DNA of 64,000 nucleotides, taken from NCBI RefSeq assembly GCF_037392515.1, contig NW_027133904.1, positions 10,001-74,000 on the forward strand, read 5' to 3'. Source of the DNA: Haliotis asinina (lineage: Eukaryota; Mollusca; Gastropoda; Lepetellida; Haliotidae). Under the pieces are notes generated by a model. The model was not told the origin of the DNA, did no database searches, and worked only from the letters and a program-made list of their open reading frames with translations. How positions within the stretch are numbered: position 1 is the stretch's first letter; every line of letters starts with the position of its first letter. This document shows, piece by piece, positions 44,706 through 56,990 of the stretch. The translations under genes were made by a program, and so were the position numbers.

Positions 44706-46925
44706 AGATCATTACACGAGCCAGTGTGATATGTACGAAACTGGTTATGTTTCACCATATAATTAATAAATATTTCATTGGTCTTCCTGAAGTGATATTT
44801 GCACCTGTGTGAATTTCTGTGCACTCAGTCACTTTTCTAAGCTTGTTGGTAATTGATACCGTGGTAATACACATTAGATACAAAGAGGGGTTGGAATAGT
44901 TGATCTTGTGGAGTAGTGGAGATCACAACACTGAACGATGCCTCTTAGACTAACATCCCTGCATGAACCACATGTCATAGTTGTCAAACTTATTTAATGA
45001 AATCTGATGAATAGGAGCCGACACTTAACTGTATTTTCCTGAGCATCTTTAATGGGGGTATGATTTACGAAAAGCACAGCATCTTTTGCGTACATACATT
45101 TTATAACGTTTCAGGTTCAGTCGACTATTCTACAAATGTAATGAATCGGAACACTTTGAAGCATGTCCTACTACCCTTGATTCAAATTCGTTTGATCATG
45201 GACCCATCATTCAAGGTCTAAGTAAAGGACATTTCCAGGTGTAACGCATCAGTGACCAGCATGACTGACATGGCTAGCAATTGAATACTTGTATTTGTTT
45301 CTGTCGGCTGCAATCGGTGGAACAAGGCTCGCTCACTACTTGAACACCTGGTGCCACCAGTGGAACAAGACACACCCACCTCTTGTGAACACCTGGTGTG
45401 GACACTTCATAATCATTATTCGTAACACACCACTATGATATCCGTGGAAACACACATGGGGTTTTATGATTACGGAAATGATTTGTCGCCTTATTAATCA
45501 CAGGATGTATCAATATTATTTATTCGACGGAAGGGTAATCTCTTTTATTCATAGTCAGTCTGGACTTTATTGCCATCTGAGTGTCCTTTTGCTGGAATGA
45601 TGTGGCGGATTAGATGTTGAAACCAAGGGTTCCTACAAGCCTTTACGTTTCTAACTCGCTCTGAAGTCACTGGCCGACTGGCAACGCAAAACACAACTTG
45701 ATTTTGATACATTTCGGTGTGGACTTACAGACACAAATTATCAAAAAATGCAAATAACTTGTAAAGTTAAAAAATAAATGCATCCATTTTTCTCGGATGA
45801 CTAGATCGAACTGAATGAACTGTCAGTTTCAAGTCCTGCTTTGTACTTGAACGACAGGTTGCAGCCACACGGTACTTCACCATTTCAGTATTTGTTGATT
45901 GCATCGAACGCAAATACAGAGAACCTGTATTTACAAAACCCAACTTCTCAGCAAACATTCTTTTTAGATAAGAACCTCTTTTATTGGACGTGATGCGATG
46001 TTTCGGTACGGATTCTTACACCGACACGTCGCACCGTATACAATAAGCGAAGTTTTTACTAATGACCCTACCTCGAAAATACAAGTCAGACACATCATCG
46101 TTATATACAAAGAACCAAAGAAAGACTTCGTTACACGTCTCTGTCTGGGAACGGTCTCCCGGGTGCTCCTTTTCGAGGAAGTAAACCGAAGTACAAAATA
46201 TTGAACTTTTGATTCTCGATTGAACGCTTATATTTTACTGATTTGCTTTTTGTGTATATGTAGGGATAATTGTTTAATTGTTTTTGCATGTCACCTTCAA
46301 CAATTCCTCACACCTAAGACTGGACTGAAAACATCTTTGACCTGCATTTTGGGCCTTATTAAAGCTAACCATGAGCGAAATATCCAGACACACAAGTCTA
46401 GTAACACAATGTTGTCACCTGTCAATCATGAAACTAATTTCTGAAATCGCATGCGCCTCAGCGAAATAGACAGTCACATCAACTGCAACAGGTATACCCT
46501 ACAACGTCGTACAAAGAAAAAGAAAAAGAGAAGTTGATATCTATCAAAACGTGTTACGTAAAAATTGTCCAGCTGAAATGTCGCCTTGACGATGATCAAG
46601 CCAGCTTATTTCTGTTGAAGATTGTTTTGACATCGCAAGTCGCTGTCACTCATGATGCCTTTCTCTACACACACTACCCCCTCCACCCCCTCCTCCCTCT
46701 TGGTAATCAGTTCCCCTATGCTTAGTCGTCACTTCCGTATGTCAGTTGTCATGGCTTTGAAGACGATTGGTTCCGTTAGAAAGCACATCTTGTCTTGATC
46801 GTGTGTCTGAGTTCAGGATGCTCTGGACATTACATGTGGTGACCCTACATGCAGCATACTCTTCACTCTACATAGCGTTTCACACTTTACATGCTGATCA
46901 TTAGTAGGTGCAATTTTTACTTCTC
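44706..46925. other. no gene seen
   Basis: AT-rich; short direct repeat near 45320-45400 (GGAACAAG...GAACACCTGGTG twice). No recognised exon. Confidence 0.4.
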
Positions 46926-46930
46926 TCTTT

Positions 46931-47104
46931 GACCTGTGAGGATCGGGTTAGAATTGCCCTTCCGCAACCCATGCTTGTGGAAACAGGCGACTAGGGGGAT
47001 CTGACTTGGTTGACACATGTCATATACCAGTTGCGTAGTTTGATGCTTATGCTGTTGATCACTGGATTGTCTGGTCCAGACTTGATTATTTTCAAACCAC
47101 AATA
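46931..47104 (+). mobile_element. SINE-A copy, decayed
   Basis: GACCTGTGAGGATCGGGTTA, CAACCCATGCTTGTGG, GATCACTGGATTGTCTGGTC then AGACTTGATTATTTTC; several internal deletions and no 3' CACT tail. Confidence 0.75.
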
Positions 47105-47278
47105 AACCAAAAAAGAACCTCTCTCTTTCTCAATATTGATTCCTGGAGAAATATTGTGAGTTATGGTGCCGGCATTTGAACTTTGACATTATGGCCGATT
47201 CTGACCTTGCCTTAATGGAATCTGTGATTGAGATACTTCATTAGGGCACAACAAAAGCTTATCATAGCCACCCCCCTG

Positions 47279-47335
47279 GTCTGTAAACAATCACAGATAA
47301 TCCAGTGATCAACTGCATAAGCATCAATCTATGCA
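47279..47335 (-). mobile_element. SINE-A fragment
   Basis: TGGTCTGTAAACAATC, ATCCAGTGATCAACTGCATA then AGCATCAATCTATGCAGG matches an internal part of SINE-A in antisense. Confidence 0.55.
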
Positions 47336-49735
47336 GGTAGGAACAAATCTGTTTGAAGGGAGATCTGTACATTACAAACTGATACTGAATACCTAAACAA
47401 TATCCAAATATTATGACTTCATTAATGTATGGTCGAGTCAATACTTTATGTTAGATTTATCACACCTACATTCAAAGAAGTTTTTGAAAGTCTTTCAAGT
47501 ATTAGAATTTTACATTTTGGCCTTGGTATGTGTGTACTGAAGATAATGGTAGTTAAGGTGATAAGCCCTGGAATGTACACCTTCATGTGACACAAGATGA
47601 TTGGAGACAGACGGACAGTGAGTTCTTGCACAGTCTGGGATGATTCATCTGCTGTCTCTCTCATCTCCTCAGCTCCTCCCAAATGTATTTGATTGGAACC
47701 AGAAGGCCAGCCAGTGCATGAGATGTTGTGTGTCGTAACAGCTACATTTGGTATCACACTGTCAAGTTGAAGTGTATGCACCATGAAGCTGCATAAATGG
47801 CAGAAGGATTGGGTTCAAAGCTTGTAGCCACTCTCAGATTGGTTTATACCCAGGGGATTTAATTTATATTACAACATAAGGCCATCTGCAGGTCCACAAC
47901 AGTTTATTCTTGTGCTGAATGCAGAAATTTGAGTGAGCACAACTGACATTTCTGATGTGTTCCTACTAAGGTTGTAGCTGCTTGATCATTACTAACTCAT
48001 CTGCATCAACGCATTTGCAACTGAACTTTTCTGCTGAAACACGTGCAGATTAGCACGTGGTTGTTTGCACTTCGATGTTAGAATTGAATGAGAGCAGTCA
48101 CACTTTGGTGGCTGTCTCTATATTTAATTGGGTGTCTTTGGGAGTGAGTTTGGGTCTAGTTTGTAGACATATGGTTGAAAAAGATGGAGATTACACATTT
48201 GGTGTATCTGTGGTGTAGTGTCATATTTTGGACACATTATTGTAGTATTGTGTTTGGACACTAGTACTGTTGTGTCATGCTTGGACACACTCTGATAGTG
48301 TCTTATCTGAACACTTGAATGGTGCCCTTTTTGAAGACATTTCTAATGTCGTAGTTGGTATGTGTAAATATATTTGAGCAAATTGGGGTTATTCATATTT
48401 GGGAATAAAGCTATGAAATAAAATTTAAGAAAAGTGCTCTGTTATCATTTGACTTAGTATTCACAAGCTTCCACTGCGAACCACCCCATGTGACCAGTTT
48501 GAAGTTTTAGCCAGGCCAGACTTATGTCTTCAGTTCTGTGACTGATCTGTTCCCCAACCTAACACCAATATTTTAGGAGGCATCCATGCATCCAGATGGA
48601 GGGCAAGATGTCTGAGGTATGGTAGGACAGGTCGGTTATGTCCACTTGTGTATTGGATGAGGCTGATATTACAACTTGAAAAATGAACACAGTGTATTTC
48701 TAATTGATTGTTGACAATTTACAATGACTTATGTATAGACAGCATTTATGTGCTTAAATACATACAAAGGATTGCACTACAATGGTACAGAACATATATG
48801 GCAGTAGTGATGACATAAACACATGGTTACAATCTTTATAAATATGATAACCTGTGATGCCCTCCTGGGCACAAATAGCATGATGTTGTTGCCTTAACTC
48901 CATGTTTCATCCATAGTACGACCCAGAGCATGTCCTAGCAGTGTATGAAACTCCTACTAAAAGACAGAAGCCCACAGGGCTGTATAACTAAAACATGTTG
49001 CTGGCCCTGTTAACATGTAACCACCCCTGTATTAAAAATAAAAAATTGAGACATGGTTTTAAAGGAAAGTAATTAATGAATTACTTGTAGTGAGGTAAAC
49101 TTAAACATGTGCAAAAGCAAGTTTAATAAAACCATGACATGGTGCTCACTGTTAACTCATTTAGTGTCATTGCCACCAGAAAAGAATTAAATTACTCACT
49201 GGCTGAAAGTATTCTCTAGACTAGTCATGTTTAATGTTACATAAATGGGTAGGTTGATCTGTGGAAGTTACAGTTTGATTGATCATGAACTACACAGACA
49301 TCATCTAGTCACCACAATTGTAAATTATTTTCGAAACATTTCCCGTAGTAAATGACATGGTCAAACATATACCCTTGGAAAATGTAATGGCGCACAGGGC
49401 CGGCTAGAAAGTTAAATTGTAAGCCGCCATGTAACTTTCAAGCAGCGGGCTGCTGGGCAGATGCTATTTCAGTGGTTCTAATCATCATGGAAAATCAAGC
49501 ATTTTAACTTTGGAATAGTATAGCTTAGAAGAATTTGTGCCCCAACAACTCAGTATTGTCCTTTTTGATAAAACCAATGAATTTATTTATGTTATTGAAT
49601 ATATTTTCTGTCCAAGCTGACAGAAACACAACTGCCAAGATTCAGAAAAAGCATGCTGAATATGCAGACCTCTCTATCTAAATATCTTGCTTGCATCCCA
49701 AGTTCATTGGGATCCAGCTCCCCTTTGTTCCTTGG
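47336..49735. other. no gene seen
   Basis: No supportable exon. A weak repeat around TTGGACAC (about 48228-48310) is present. Otherwise AT-rich with several AATAAA-like motifs. Confidence 0.4.
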
Positions 49736-49744
49736 TGCCCTTGG

Positions 49745-50240
49745 TGTGATACCTCCAGTTATCTTGGCTAAGGCAGTGAGGGTTTGATACCTCTTGTTCT
49801 CTTGGCTAAGGCAGGGAGGGTTTGATACCTCCTGTTGTCTTGGCTAAGGCATGGAGGGTGTGATACCTCCTGTTGTCTTGGCTAAGGCATGGAGGGTTTG
49901 ATACCTCCTGTTGTCTTGGCTAAGGCATGGAGGGTTTGATACCTCCTGTTGTCTTGGCTAAGGCATGGAGGGTTTGATACCTCCTGTTCTCTTGGCTAAG
50001 GCAACGAGGCTTTGATACCTCCTGTTCTCTTGGCTAAGGAAGGGAGGGTTTGATACCTCCTGTTGTCTTGGCTAAGGCAGTGAGGGTTTGATATCTCTTG
50101 TTGTCTTGGCTAAGGCAGGGAGGGTTTGATGTCTCCTGTTGTCTTGGCTAAGGCAGGGATGGTTTGATACCTCCTGTTCTCTTGGCTAAGGCAGGGAGGG
50201 TTTGATGTCTCCTGTTCTCTTGGCTAAGGCAGGGAGGGTG
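49745..50240. repeat. 38-bp minisatellite
   Basis: About 13 copies of a unit containing TTTGATACCTCCTGTTGTCT and TGGCTAAGGCA(T/G)GGAGGG; starts at 49861, 49899 and 49937 show the 38-bp period. Confidence 0.95.
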
Positions 50241-50357
50241 ATTAGGTATTACAGAAGGCTGCCATGTTGAGGAGTCACAATATTCTGCAAAACATCTTGG
50301 TGGATGGGACAAGGCAGCTCTTCCTGAGATCAGTACCATTCAGAATGGGGGCAGCTT

Positions 50358-50572
50358 GACCACCTGACCTTTCTGGGCTGTATGATCACTTGACCTTTCT
50401 GGGATCCATGATCACCTGGCCTTTCTGGGCTGCTTGATTACCCAACCTTTCTAGACTGAATGATCACCCAACCTGTCTCTGCTGAATGATCACCTGACCA
50501 TCTGGGCTGTTCGACCACCTGACCTTTCAGGGTGCAAGATCACCCGACCTTCCTCTGCTGCTTGCTATATTC
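50358..50572. repeat. 26-bp minisatellite
   Basis: About eight copies of GATCACCTGACCTTTCTGGG plus CTG/AAT (starts 50358, 50384, 50410, 50436, 50462, 50488, 50513 and 50538); the last units are 25 bp. Confidence 0.92.
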
Positions 50573-50741
50573 AGTCTGGAAACCCTAATAAGATAATGGA
50601 CATTCATAATGCATCTGTATCCACACAACCTGATGCACAGTTATTGTACTTCACTGCACTGAGGAAAATATACAAACTGTACAAGGTAGGTTTGAAGAGT
50701 TAGTAGTATGTGGTTTTGGAAGGATAGGTGTTCAAGTGATA

Positions 50742-51030
50742 TTAAAAAATTGTGAGAGAATAAAAAAGTCTACTGTTGTCAGGTAGAGAATCCCACAGAC
50801 ATGGACCTTCATGTTGACGTGATCGCTTGCATAGCTGAGCTAAGCATATCTTTGGGATTGTAAACACAAACTGGTTCTGGGACTGCAGAGTTATGGTTTG
50901 GGTGTATTTCACGTCGATACGTGATGATATAGGAATTATGTGATCTGACTTCGATCTTATAGAAACTATGTTAGCAGTTCTGTTGTGAACCTTTTGCACA
51001 TTAAGTTGTTTCAAAGGCATTTAGAAGTTG
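50742..51030 (-). pseudogene. C-terminal relic of a non-LTR retrotransposon ORF2 (tentative)
   Basis: The minus-strand frame ends with RQHEGPCLWDSLPDNSRLF and SLTIF-stop, preceded by basic, Gln/Asn-rich residues. The GP.LW.SLP pattern followed by a short tail is common at the end of CR1/Jockey-type ORF2 proteins. The catalytic part is not here. The assignment rests on this one motif. Confidence 0.45.
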
Positions 51031-51044
51031 GAGGAATCAAACTA

Positions 51045-51570
51045 AAAGTGCTTTATGGTTCAACTTCTTTATTATACAAGGTCACAACATTTCGAGAGAT
51101 TCTAGTCTCTTCTTCAGGTGAGCGAGGATAAAACTAAAGGGTTGTAGTATATATACACATAACAGTAGACCGATAACAAAGGGTAACAAGATATACAGGT
51201 TTGTATTGATTGATGTACAGGCTTCGATTCGACTGACTGATGTACAGGCTTCAACTTATGTACAGGCTTCAACTGATTTGCACATTGTGAAGCTCAGCTT
51301 TGTTTATACCTTTAAGCTGTCTATTACAGTGATCTAAAGGAGATATGACACCTGACAAGCACTTTTTGTTGTAATATACTTGCAGATGTTTCAATCATGT
51401 CTATCTACTTGAGCTCCCATTGAGAGATCTGAATTAATCCAGACATCTAGATCTTTCAAAAGTATAGAAAACATAAGTTGTTTCAAACGCATTTAGACGT
51501 GCTTTATGGTTCAACTTCTTTATTATACAAGGTCACAATGTTTCGATTCTAGTCTCTTCTTCAGGTGAAG
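51045..51570 (-). repeat. retroelement 3'-end repeat, two partial copies
   Basis: GTGCTTTATGGTTCAACTTC then TTTATTATACAAGGTCACAA occurs at 51048 and 51509. The minus strand of the first reads CACCTGAAGAAGAGACTAGA followed by ATCTCTCGAAA: a CUGANGA box, a 5-bp stem and GAAA, as in the core half of a hammerhead ribozyme. The second copy has lost four stem bases. Similar 3' sequences occur in Penelope-like elements. Confidence 0.5.
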
Positions 51571-51766
51571 TGAAAACATAGTTTCGGAAGCATCAGTGCA
51601 GATAGCTGGAATGGACATTAATGTCAATATTATGTTGACTTCAGAAGTTTAGTCAGTAAATGTCAGTAGGTAATATACAACTGAGGGAAACAAATACACA
51701 TGAAGAGAGCCACTGGTTTCACTGATACAATAAATAAAAGTGTATGAATGTTACAGACAGACAGGC

Positions 51767-52035
51767 TACCCATGAAGGTCCCGGAGTAGAATAGGCCTTC
51801 AGCAACCCATGCTTGTCATAAAAGGCGACTATGCTTGTCGTAAGAGGCAACTAATGGGATCGGGTGGTCATGCTTGCTGACTTGGTTGGCATATGTCATC
51901 GGTTCCCAAATACGCAAATCGATGCTCATGTTGTTGATCACTGGATTGTCTGGTCCAGACTCGATTATTTACAGACCGCTGCCATATAGCTGTAATATTG
52001 CTGAGTGCAGCGTAAAACTAAACTCACTCCCTCAC
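51767..52035 (+). mobile_element. SINE-A copy, full length, 15-bp target duplication
   Basis: Complete copy from TACCCATGAAGGTCCCGGAG to AAACTCACTCCCTCAC, flanked by perfect TACAGACAGACAGGC at 51752-51766 and 52036-52050. This defines both ends of the family (about 269 bp). Confidence 0.95.
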
Positions 52036-52199
52036 TACAGACAGACAGGCAGACTGAATATATATCAGTATAAGGCCACAGGCCAAAAATACATTCATAC
52101 ATATGGACTAGATATAGAGCATACTGTAATTCTGATTTTGTTTTAATAAGGTTTGTGACTTAAAAGATAATGACACTAAGTAAAAGGTAGTTTCTGCAA

Positions 52200-52925
52200 A
52201 ATAGTTTTTCCAGTTGATTGTAGCAGAGCTTTAGTGTGTTCATTGTTGGATTTTCTAATTGGAATGATTATGTGATTATGATGATTTATGTGATTTTCCT
52301 GAATGATGTTCCCCACACTTTGGTTCCATGGCACAATGTTGGTGCCACCATACTCTCATACAACTTTAACATATTGCTGTAGGCGAAATCACCAAACTTC
52401 CTTTGGTATTGTTATATGACCAGCTTAGCCTTTTGTGCTTGTGCAGCAAGGCTACTTTGAGCCTTACATTGAGACAGCTTCGCCTAAAACAAAATATCTG
52501 TACTGGTTCACCATTTCAATTTGTTCGCCTTTAAAATGCCGTTAGTTGAAGAATTTTGAAGAGATCTTTCTTTGTGGTTGTGCAGTTGAGTCGGCAACCG
52601 ATGACACATAAAGCAAAGAGCAGAGCATATACATCTGGTATTTCCGTTATTATGAATATCCCCCTTCCCCGTGTCCTGTTCATCATAGAAATGAGTTCGT
52701 TTGTGAAGATTATAAAGAGTTTGGGGGCTCAACACACATCCCTGTCTGGTACCCAGTTGCAGTTGAAGTGCTTAGACCACTTCAGTACACAAACACTGAG
52801 ATTTCTGTACGTTGATATCAAAATGAGATTGCCTTGGATCGAACACTTCTCAACTTCTCCCGTAGAATATCATGTTTGATACAATCAAATGCTTTGCTAA
52901 AGTGAAAGAGTGAATGTTGCAATAT
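52200..52925 (-). pseudogene. LINE reverse transcriptase relic
   Basis: Minus strand, frames broken: FSKAFDCIKHDILREKLRSV (RT motif A region, the Asp of AFD), then about 150 bases on CVLSPQTLYNL (motif B region, usually GxRQGCxLSP), then the remains of the motif C region (about 52585-52620) and LKANKLKW. Further pieces down to about 52200 suggest the thumb. Several frameshifts and stops. The family is probably CR1/Jockey-like. It would reverse-transcribe element RNA at a nicked target if intact. Confidence 0.65.
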
Positions 52926-53880
52926 TCTAGTGAAAACTTAGGAAATTGTGACAAGATTTACTCATAAAGCTGCCATTAACACTGCTATAACTTGTAATGA
53001 CCATGGTTTGTATGGAGAGAAGTGTATACACAATATGGGCAATTTGGTGGTGGGTGTCTTTTCATGTGCCCTGACTCAGTGATGGCTGCTAGCATGGACC
53101 AGCTACAGTTTACTCGTATAACTGGGCTTGATTACTTCTTTTAGTTTCATTGAGACAAAGTGATACAGATGAATTGCAATCTAACACAAAAACAAATAGA
53201 CATGAAAGAATCAAACCAATGTAGAGTGCAATAAAACAAAAGCTCTACAGGGGCATGAATTTGTGTCACAAGGATAAAAAAGTTAAGGAAATTGTCATCA
53301 TTTATTTGTGCATTTTTCCATTTTTTTACAAAGACGTAGTGGCAACTAAAGGAACAGCATGGAAAGTGAGAAGGGTTCAGGCCAATGTAAGTGTCCAGGA
53401 CATGTCAAATATTGTGAACTTCCATCTGTTGGAGAACAGTACCCCTTAGTTGAGATGGTCATGATCCTGTCAGTAGATTTTACTGGTCAAGCTGAACAGC
53501 AGCGCGCATGCACAGGAAACTATATTGGACTTCAGCCTGTATAAAGATAAAGGTCACTTAATATCCTTCTGATAACCAACTTATTATCAGTTCATATAGT
53601 GAAATGAACTTTTCGTTAAAAAGAATAAATATAACCTGTGATGAACCATGGGTCATTCACACTTTGCCCAGATACACATATTTTTCACAATGACACATGA
53701 AGTACAATAAATAGTTCCCCGGCCCCTTTAATTTCAAATAGGGAGAATGACAGTTGTATCCCCTTCTCATGAGTATCTGCACTCCTGTCTATCTGTCAGG
53801 GACGAAGGTATGTAGAGGTCGTGGAATCCATCAGCTGCAGATTACCATGACATGCAGTGTCTCCAGGGCCCCAGACAATG
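52926..53880. other. no gene seen
   Basis: No recognised exon or repeat. Confidence 0.4.
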
Positions 53881-55138
53881 GCATTATGGCTCTTTTGTTT
53901 GTCACTTGTCATGTACCTGTATACAGATAACAGACAATGGCTCTTTTGTTTGTCGCTTGTCATGTACCTGTATACAGATAATAGACAATGGCTATTTTGT
54001 CTGTCACTTGTCATGTACCTGTATACAGATAATAGACAAGGGCTATTTTGTCTGTCGCTTGTCATGTACCTGTATACAGGTAATGGACAATGGCTATTTT
54101 GTCTGTTGTTTGTCATGCACCTGTGTATAGATAGTGGACAATGGCTATTTTGTCTGTCGCTTGTCTTGTACCTGTATACAGGTAATAGACAATGGCTATT
54201 TTGTCTGTCACTTGTCATGTACCTGTATACAGATAATAGACAATGGCTATTTTGTCTGTCACTTGTCATGTATCTGTATACAGATAATAGACAATGGCTA
54301 TTTTGTCTGTCACTTGTCATGCACCTGTATACAGATAATAGACAATGGCTATTTTGTCTGTCACTTGTCATGTATCTGTATACAGATAATAGACAATGGC
54401 TATTTTGTCTGTCACTTGTCATGCACCTGTATACAGATAATAGACAATGGCTATTTTGTCTGTCGCTTGTCATGTATCTGTATACAGATAATAGACAATG
54501 GCTATTTTGTCTGTCGCTTGTCATGCACCTGTGTATAGATAGTGGACAATGGCTTTTTTGTCTGTCGCTTGTCATGTATCTGTGTATAGACAGTGGACAA
54601 TGGCTCGTTTGTCTGTCGCTTGTCATGTACATGTGTATAGACAGTGGACAATGGCTCTTTTGTTTGTCACTTGTCATGTACTTGTACACATATAATAGAC
54701 AATGGCTATTTTGTCTGTCGCTATCTTGTCTGTCACTAATTTGTCTGTCGCTTTTGTCATGCACCTGTGTATAGATAGTGGACAATGGCTCTTTTGTCTG
54801 TTGCTCGTCAAGTACCTGTATATAGATAGTAGACTATGGCTCTTTTGTCTGTTGCTTGTCACTTACCTTTATAAAAATAGGAGACAATGGCGTGATGACT
54901 CTTTTGTCTGTTGCTTGTCACGTACCTGTATATAGATAGTAAACAATGGCTCTTTTGTCTGTTGCTTGTCATGTACCTGTACATAGATAGTTGACAATGG
55001 CATTATGGCTCTTTTGTCTGTTGCTTGTTATGTACCTGTATGTAAATAGTAGACAATGGCGTGATGACTCTTTTGTCTGTTGCTTGTCACGTACCTGTAT
55101 ATGGATAGTAGACAATGGCTTTTTTGTCTGTTGCTTGT

Positions 55139-55318
55139 TGTAGCAGGGCGTGGAGTCATCTCACAGATGACCTCCTTACCTTGTCAGCTTGCTGACGGGG
55201 TTAACCTCTTTGGTCATGTGGACAAGGCGTCCGACTTCGGATCGGAAGGTCCATCGTTCGAATCCCAGCAAGGGACTCGGAAATTTTGTGGCCGCTACAT
55301 TGGCACCCAACGTGGGCT
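55139..55318 (+). mobile_element. LTR-like insert with embedded tRNA-Arg-like sequence and tRNA-Lys primer-binding site
   Basis: 55139-55299 begins TGTAGCAGG and ends CCGCTACA, the TG...CA inverted termini of an LTR. After one T, 55301-55318 reads TGGCACCCAACGTGGGCT, close to the complement of the tRNA-Lys(CTT) 3' end. Inside the 161-bp segment is a tRNA-Arg-like sequence. Minisatellite units flank both sides, so the piece was inserted (or arose by deletion of a larger element). TGT on both sides is the only possible target duplication. Confidence 0.6.
55204..55275 (+). tRNA. tRNA-Arg(TCG)-like sequence, degenerate
   Basis: TGGTCATGTGG (A box), ACAAGGCG, then TCCGA-CTTCGGA-TCGGA, a perfect 5-bp anticodon stem around a 7-base loop with anticodon TCG, and B box GTTCGAATCCC. 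The anticodon stem differs from the usual Arg stem (TCTGA/TCAGA) by a compensated pair. The acceptor pairs over about five bases (CTCTT with AAGGG), while the T stem is poor, so it is probably not a working tRNA but could act as a Pol III promoter. Confidence 0.6.
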
Positions 55319-55436
55319 GTACTTGTGCATAGATAGTAGACGCTGGCATTATGGCTCTTTTGTCTGTAGCTTGTCACGTACCTGTATATAGATAGTAGAC
55401 AATGGTGTGATGGCTCTTTTGTCTGTCACTTGTCCT

Positions 55437-56775
55437 GAAAAGGGCAGCTCTTTAATTCTTCGAGCCTTTCATACGAGAATTGGTGATATCATACATACAC
55501 AGGTGATGACCGTCTACTACTGGAATCAGTCGTTAGGGTTTTGTGGCTTTGGAATGTAGCTGATTGTATTAACTGGTGCCTTGACTGATCTGCCTGAAAA
55601 TTAATTTCATATGCAGATATGAGGTATAGTATTGTCCATCCCACTGTCATTGCAGTTCATGCAAAAAACTGTGGTAGTGGTGATCTGTTGTTGTCATCAT
55701 GATAGAAGCTCCATGTATGACACTGTAGGGGTTCATCAACCAAGAGAGGTCTCAGTTGGGTAGCCAGTAAGGTCACTGAATAATGGAATAAAAGGAGAGG
55801 CTTGCAAGTGACTTGTTCATGGATAAATCATGTTTACAGTTCAGAATGGATAATGGTGTTCCGTTATTATCCTAATGTTTCACTTTACCTCTCTTTAACC
55901 TCAGCATTGATTACTGTCAACAGAATACTTACAAAGGTATATCAACCTGCATGCTGCACATATTACCACAATTTCTTCAACTGAAGCAGGATTCTATTTC
56001 AGAACTGGAATTTATGATTATAAACAAAGTGTCTCCATTAAGAGTTCTTACCTGGTCATAAGCAGTGCATCTGCATTGACATGTTGACCTCTGAAAATCA
56101 GCTCATGACTTGTTTTTTCCCTAAATTTAGAAATATATTTCTGTGATTATGATAGTAATACTTTATTAGAGGTAACTTATAGGGGTGTCACAGTACAGGT
56201 GCCTCACCATATGATTCATATCTCAATAATGAGGACAGGATATAATATGTATCGCCAGACACCATATTTGACATTTTCTGCACAACAAGCAGCTTTTACC
56301 TAGATGGTAAGTTGTCTGATGTTGAAACCATAGCTCTCTGAAAACCTGTAAACAATTAATGCAAGTCATTTCTGCTAATGGTAGAGATTGATAGACAAAG
56401 AACAACTGCCCATCAGCCAAGTACCCATCACTCACTCTCCACAAGTCATGTTTGCTGTAGCAAGAGAAAATGTGTTAGATTATCTGTTTAATTATTGTGT
56501 CTGTTCTGCAAGGAATATAGCAATTTTCTTCCATATCCACTCGGTTATTATAGTCACAGAAAAAGGAATTGTCTTGAACGGCAACATTGTTCCCACAGTC
56601 AATAATTAACTGTACTATGTACTGGGTGGTGATATGCATATTACTGGAATGAAGTCACTGACAAACTTACAAAATGGTTTACCTATTACAGCAAATATAC
56701 AAAAGCATAAGTTGCACGTTCTCTCTGCTATTCGCATCTTCAGTGAAAATGTCACTGGAGATATCACTACAGTAC
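55437..56775. other. no gene seen
   Basis: AT-rich; no supportable exon or repeat. Confidence 0.4.
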
Positions 56776-56779
56776 ATGG

Positions 56780-56990
56780 ACGGTGGGTTGGTTCGGGGAC
56801 TGTGGGCTGGTTTTGTGATTGGTGGTTGGCTGGAGTACTGTGGGTTGTGTGCATTGACTGTTGGTTGTGTGCATTGACTGTTGGTTGTATGTGGTTACTG
56901 TTGGTTGGTACAGGGACTGTGGGTTGGTTCGATGTCTGTGGATTAGTTCGAAGCCTGTGGATTGGATCGGGGACTATGGTTTGTTTGTAG
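56780..56990. repeat. GT-rich degenerate minisatellite
   Basis: About ten irregular 20-24-bp units of the type GGGACTGTGGGTTGGTTCG / TTGACTGTTGGTTGTGTGCA. Confidence 0.8.

Larger units (their letters stand above)
53885..55436. repeat. 51-bp minisatellite, about 26 copies, with an insertion
   Basis: The unit TGTC(A/G)CTTGTCATGTACCTG + TATACAGATAATAGACAATG + GCTATTTTGTC has a 51-bp period (53951, 54002 and so on). Because 51 is 17 codons, the array is open over ~300 codons on both strands (54785-53796 minus, 329 residues; 53857-54774 plus, 305 residues), giving 17-residue repeats. No host domain is present. Units after 54,760 are a second subtype with occasional GTGATGACT or CATTATG additions. 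A retroelement-like insert occupies 55139-55318. Confidence 0.95.

Noticed and set aside
49745..50572. CRISPR array
   Set aside because: Units are contiguous minisatellites with no unique spacers, and the genome is eukaryotic.
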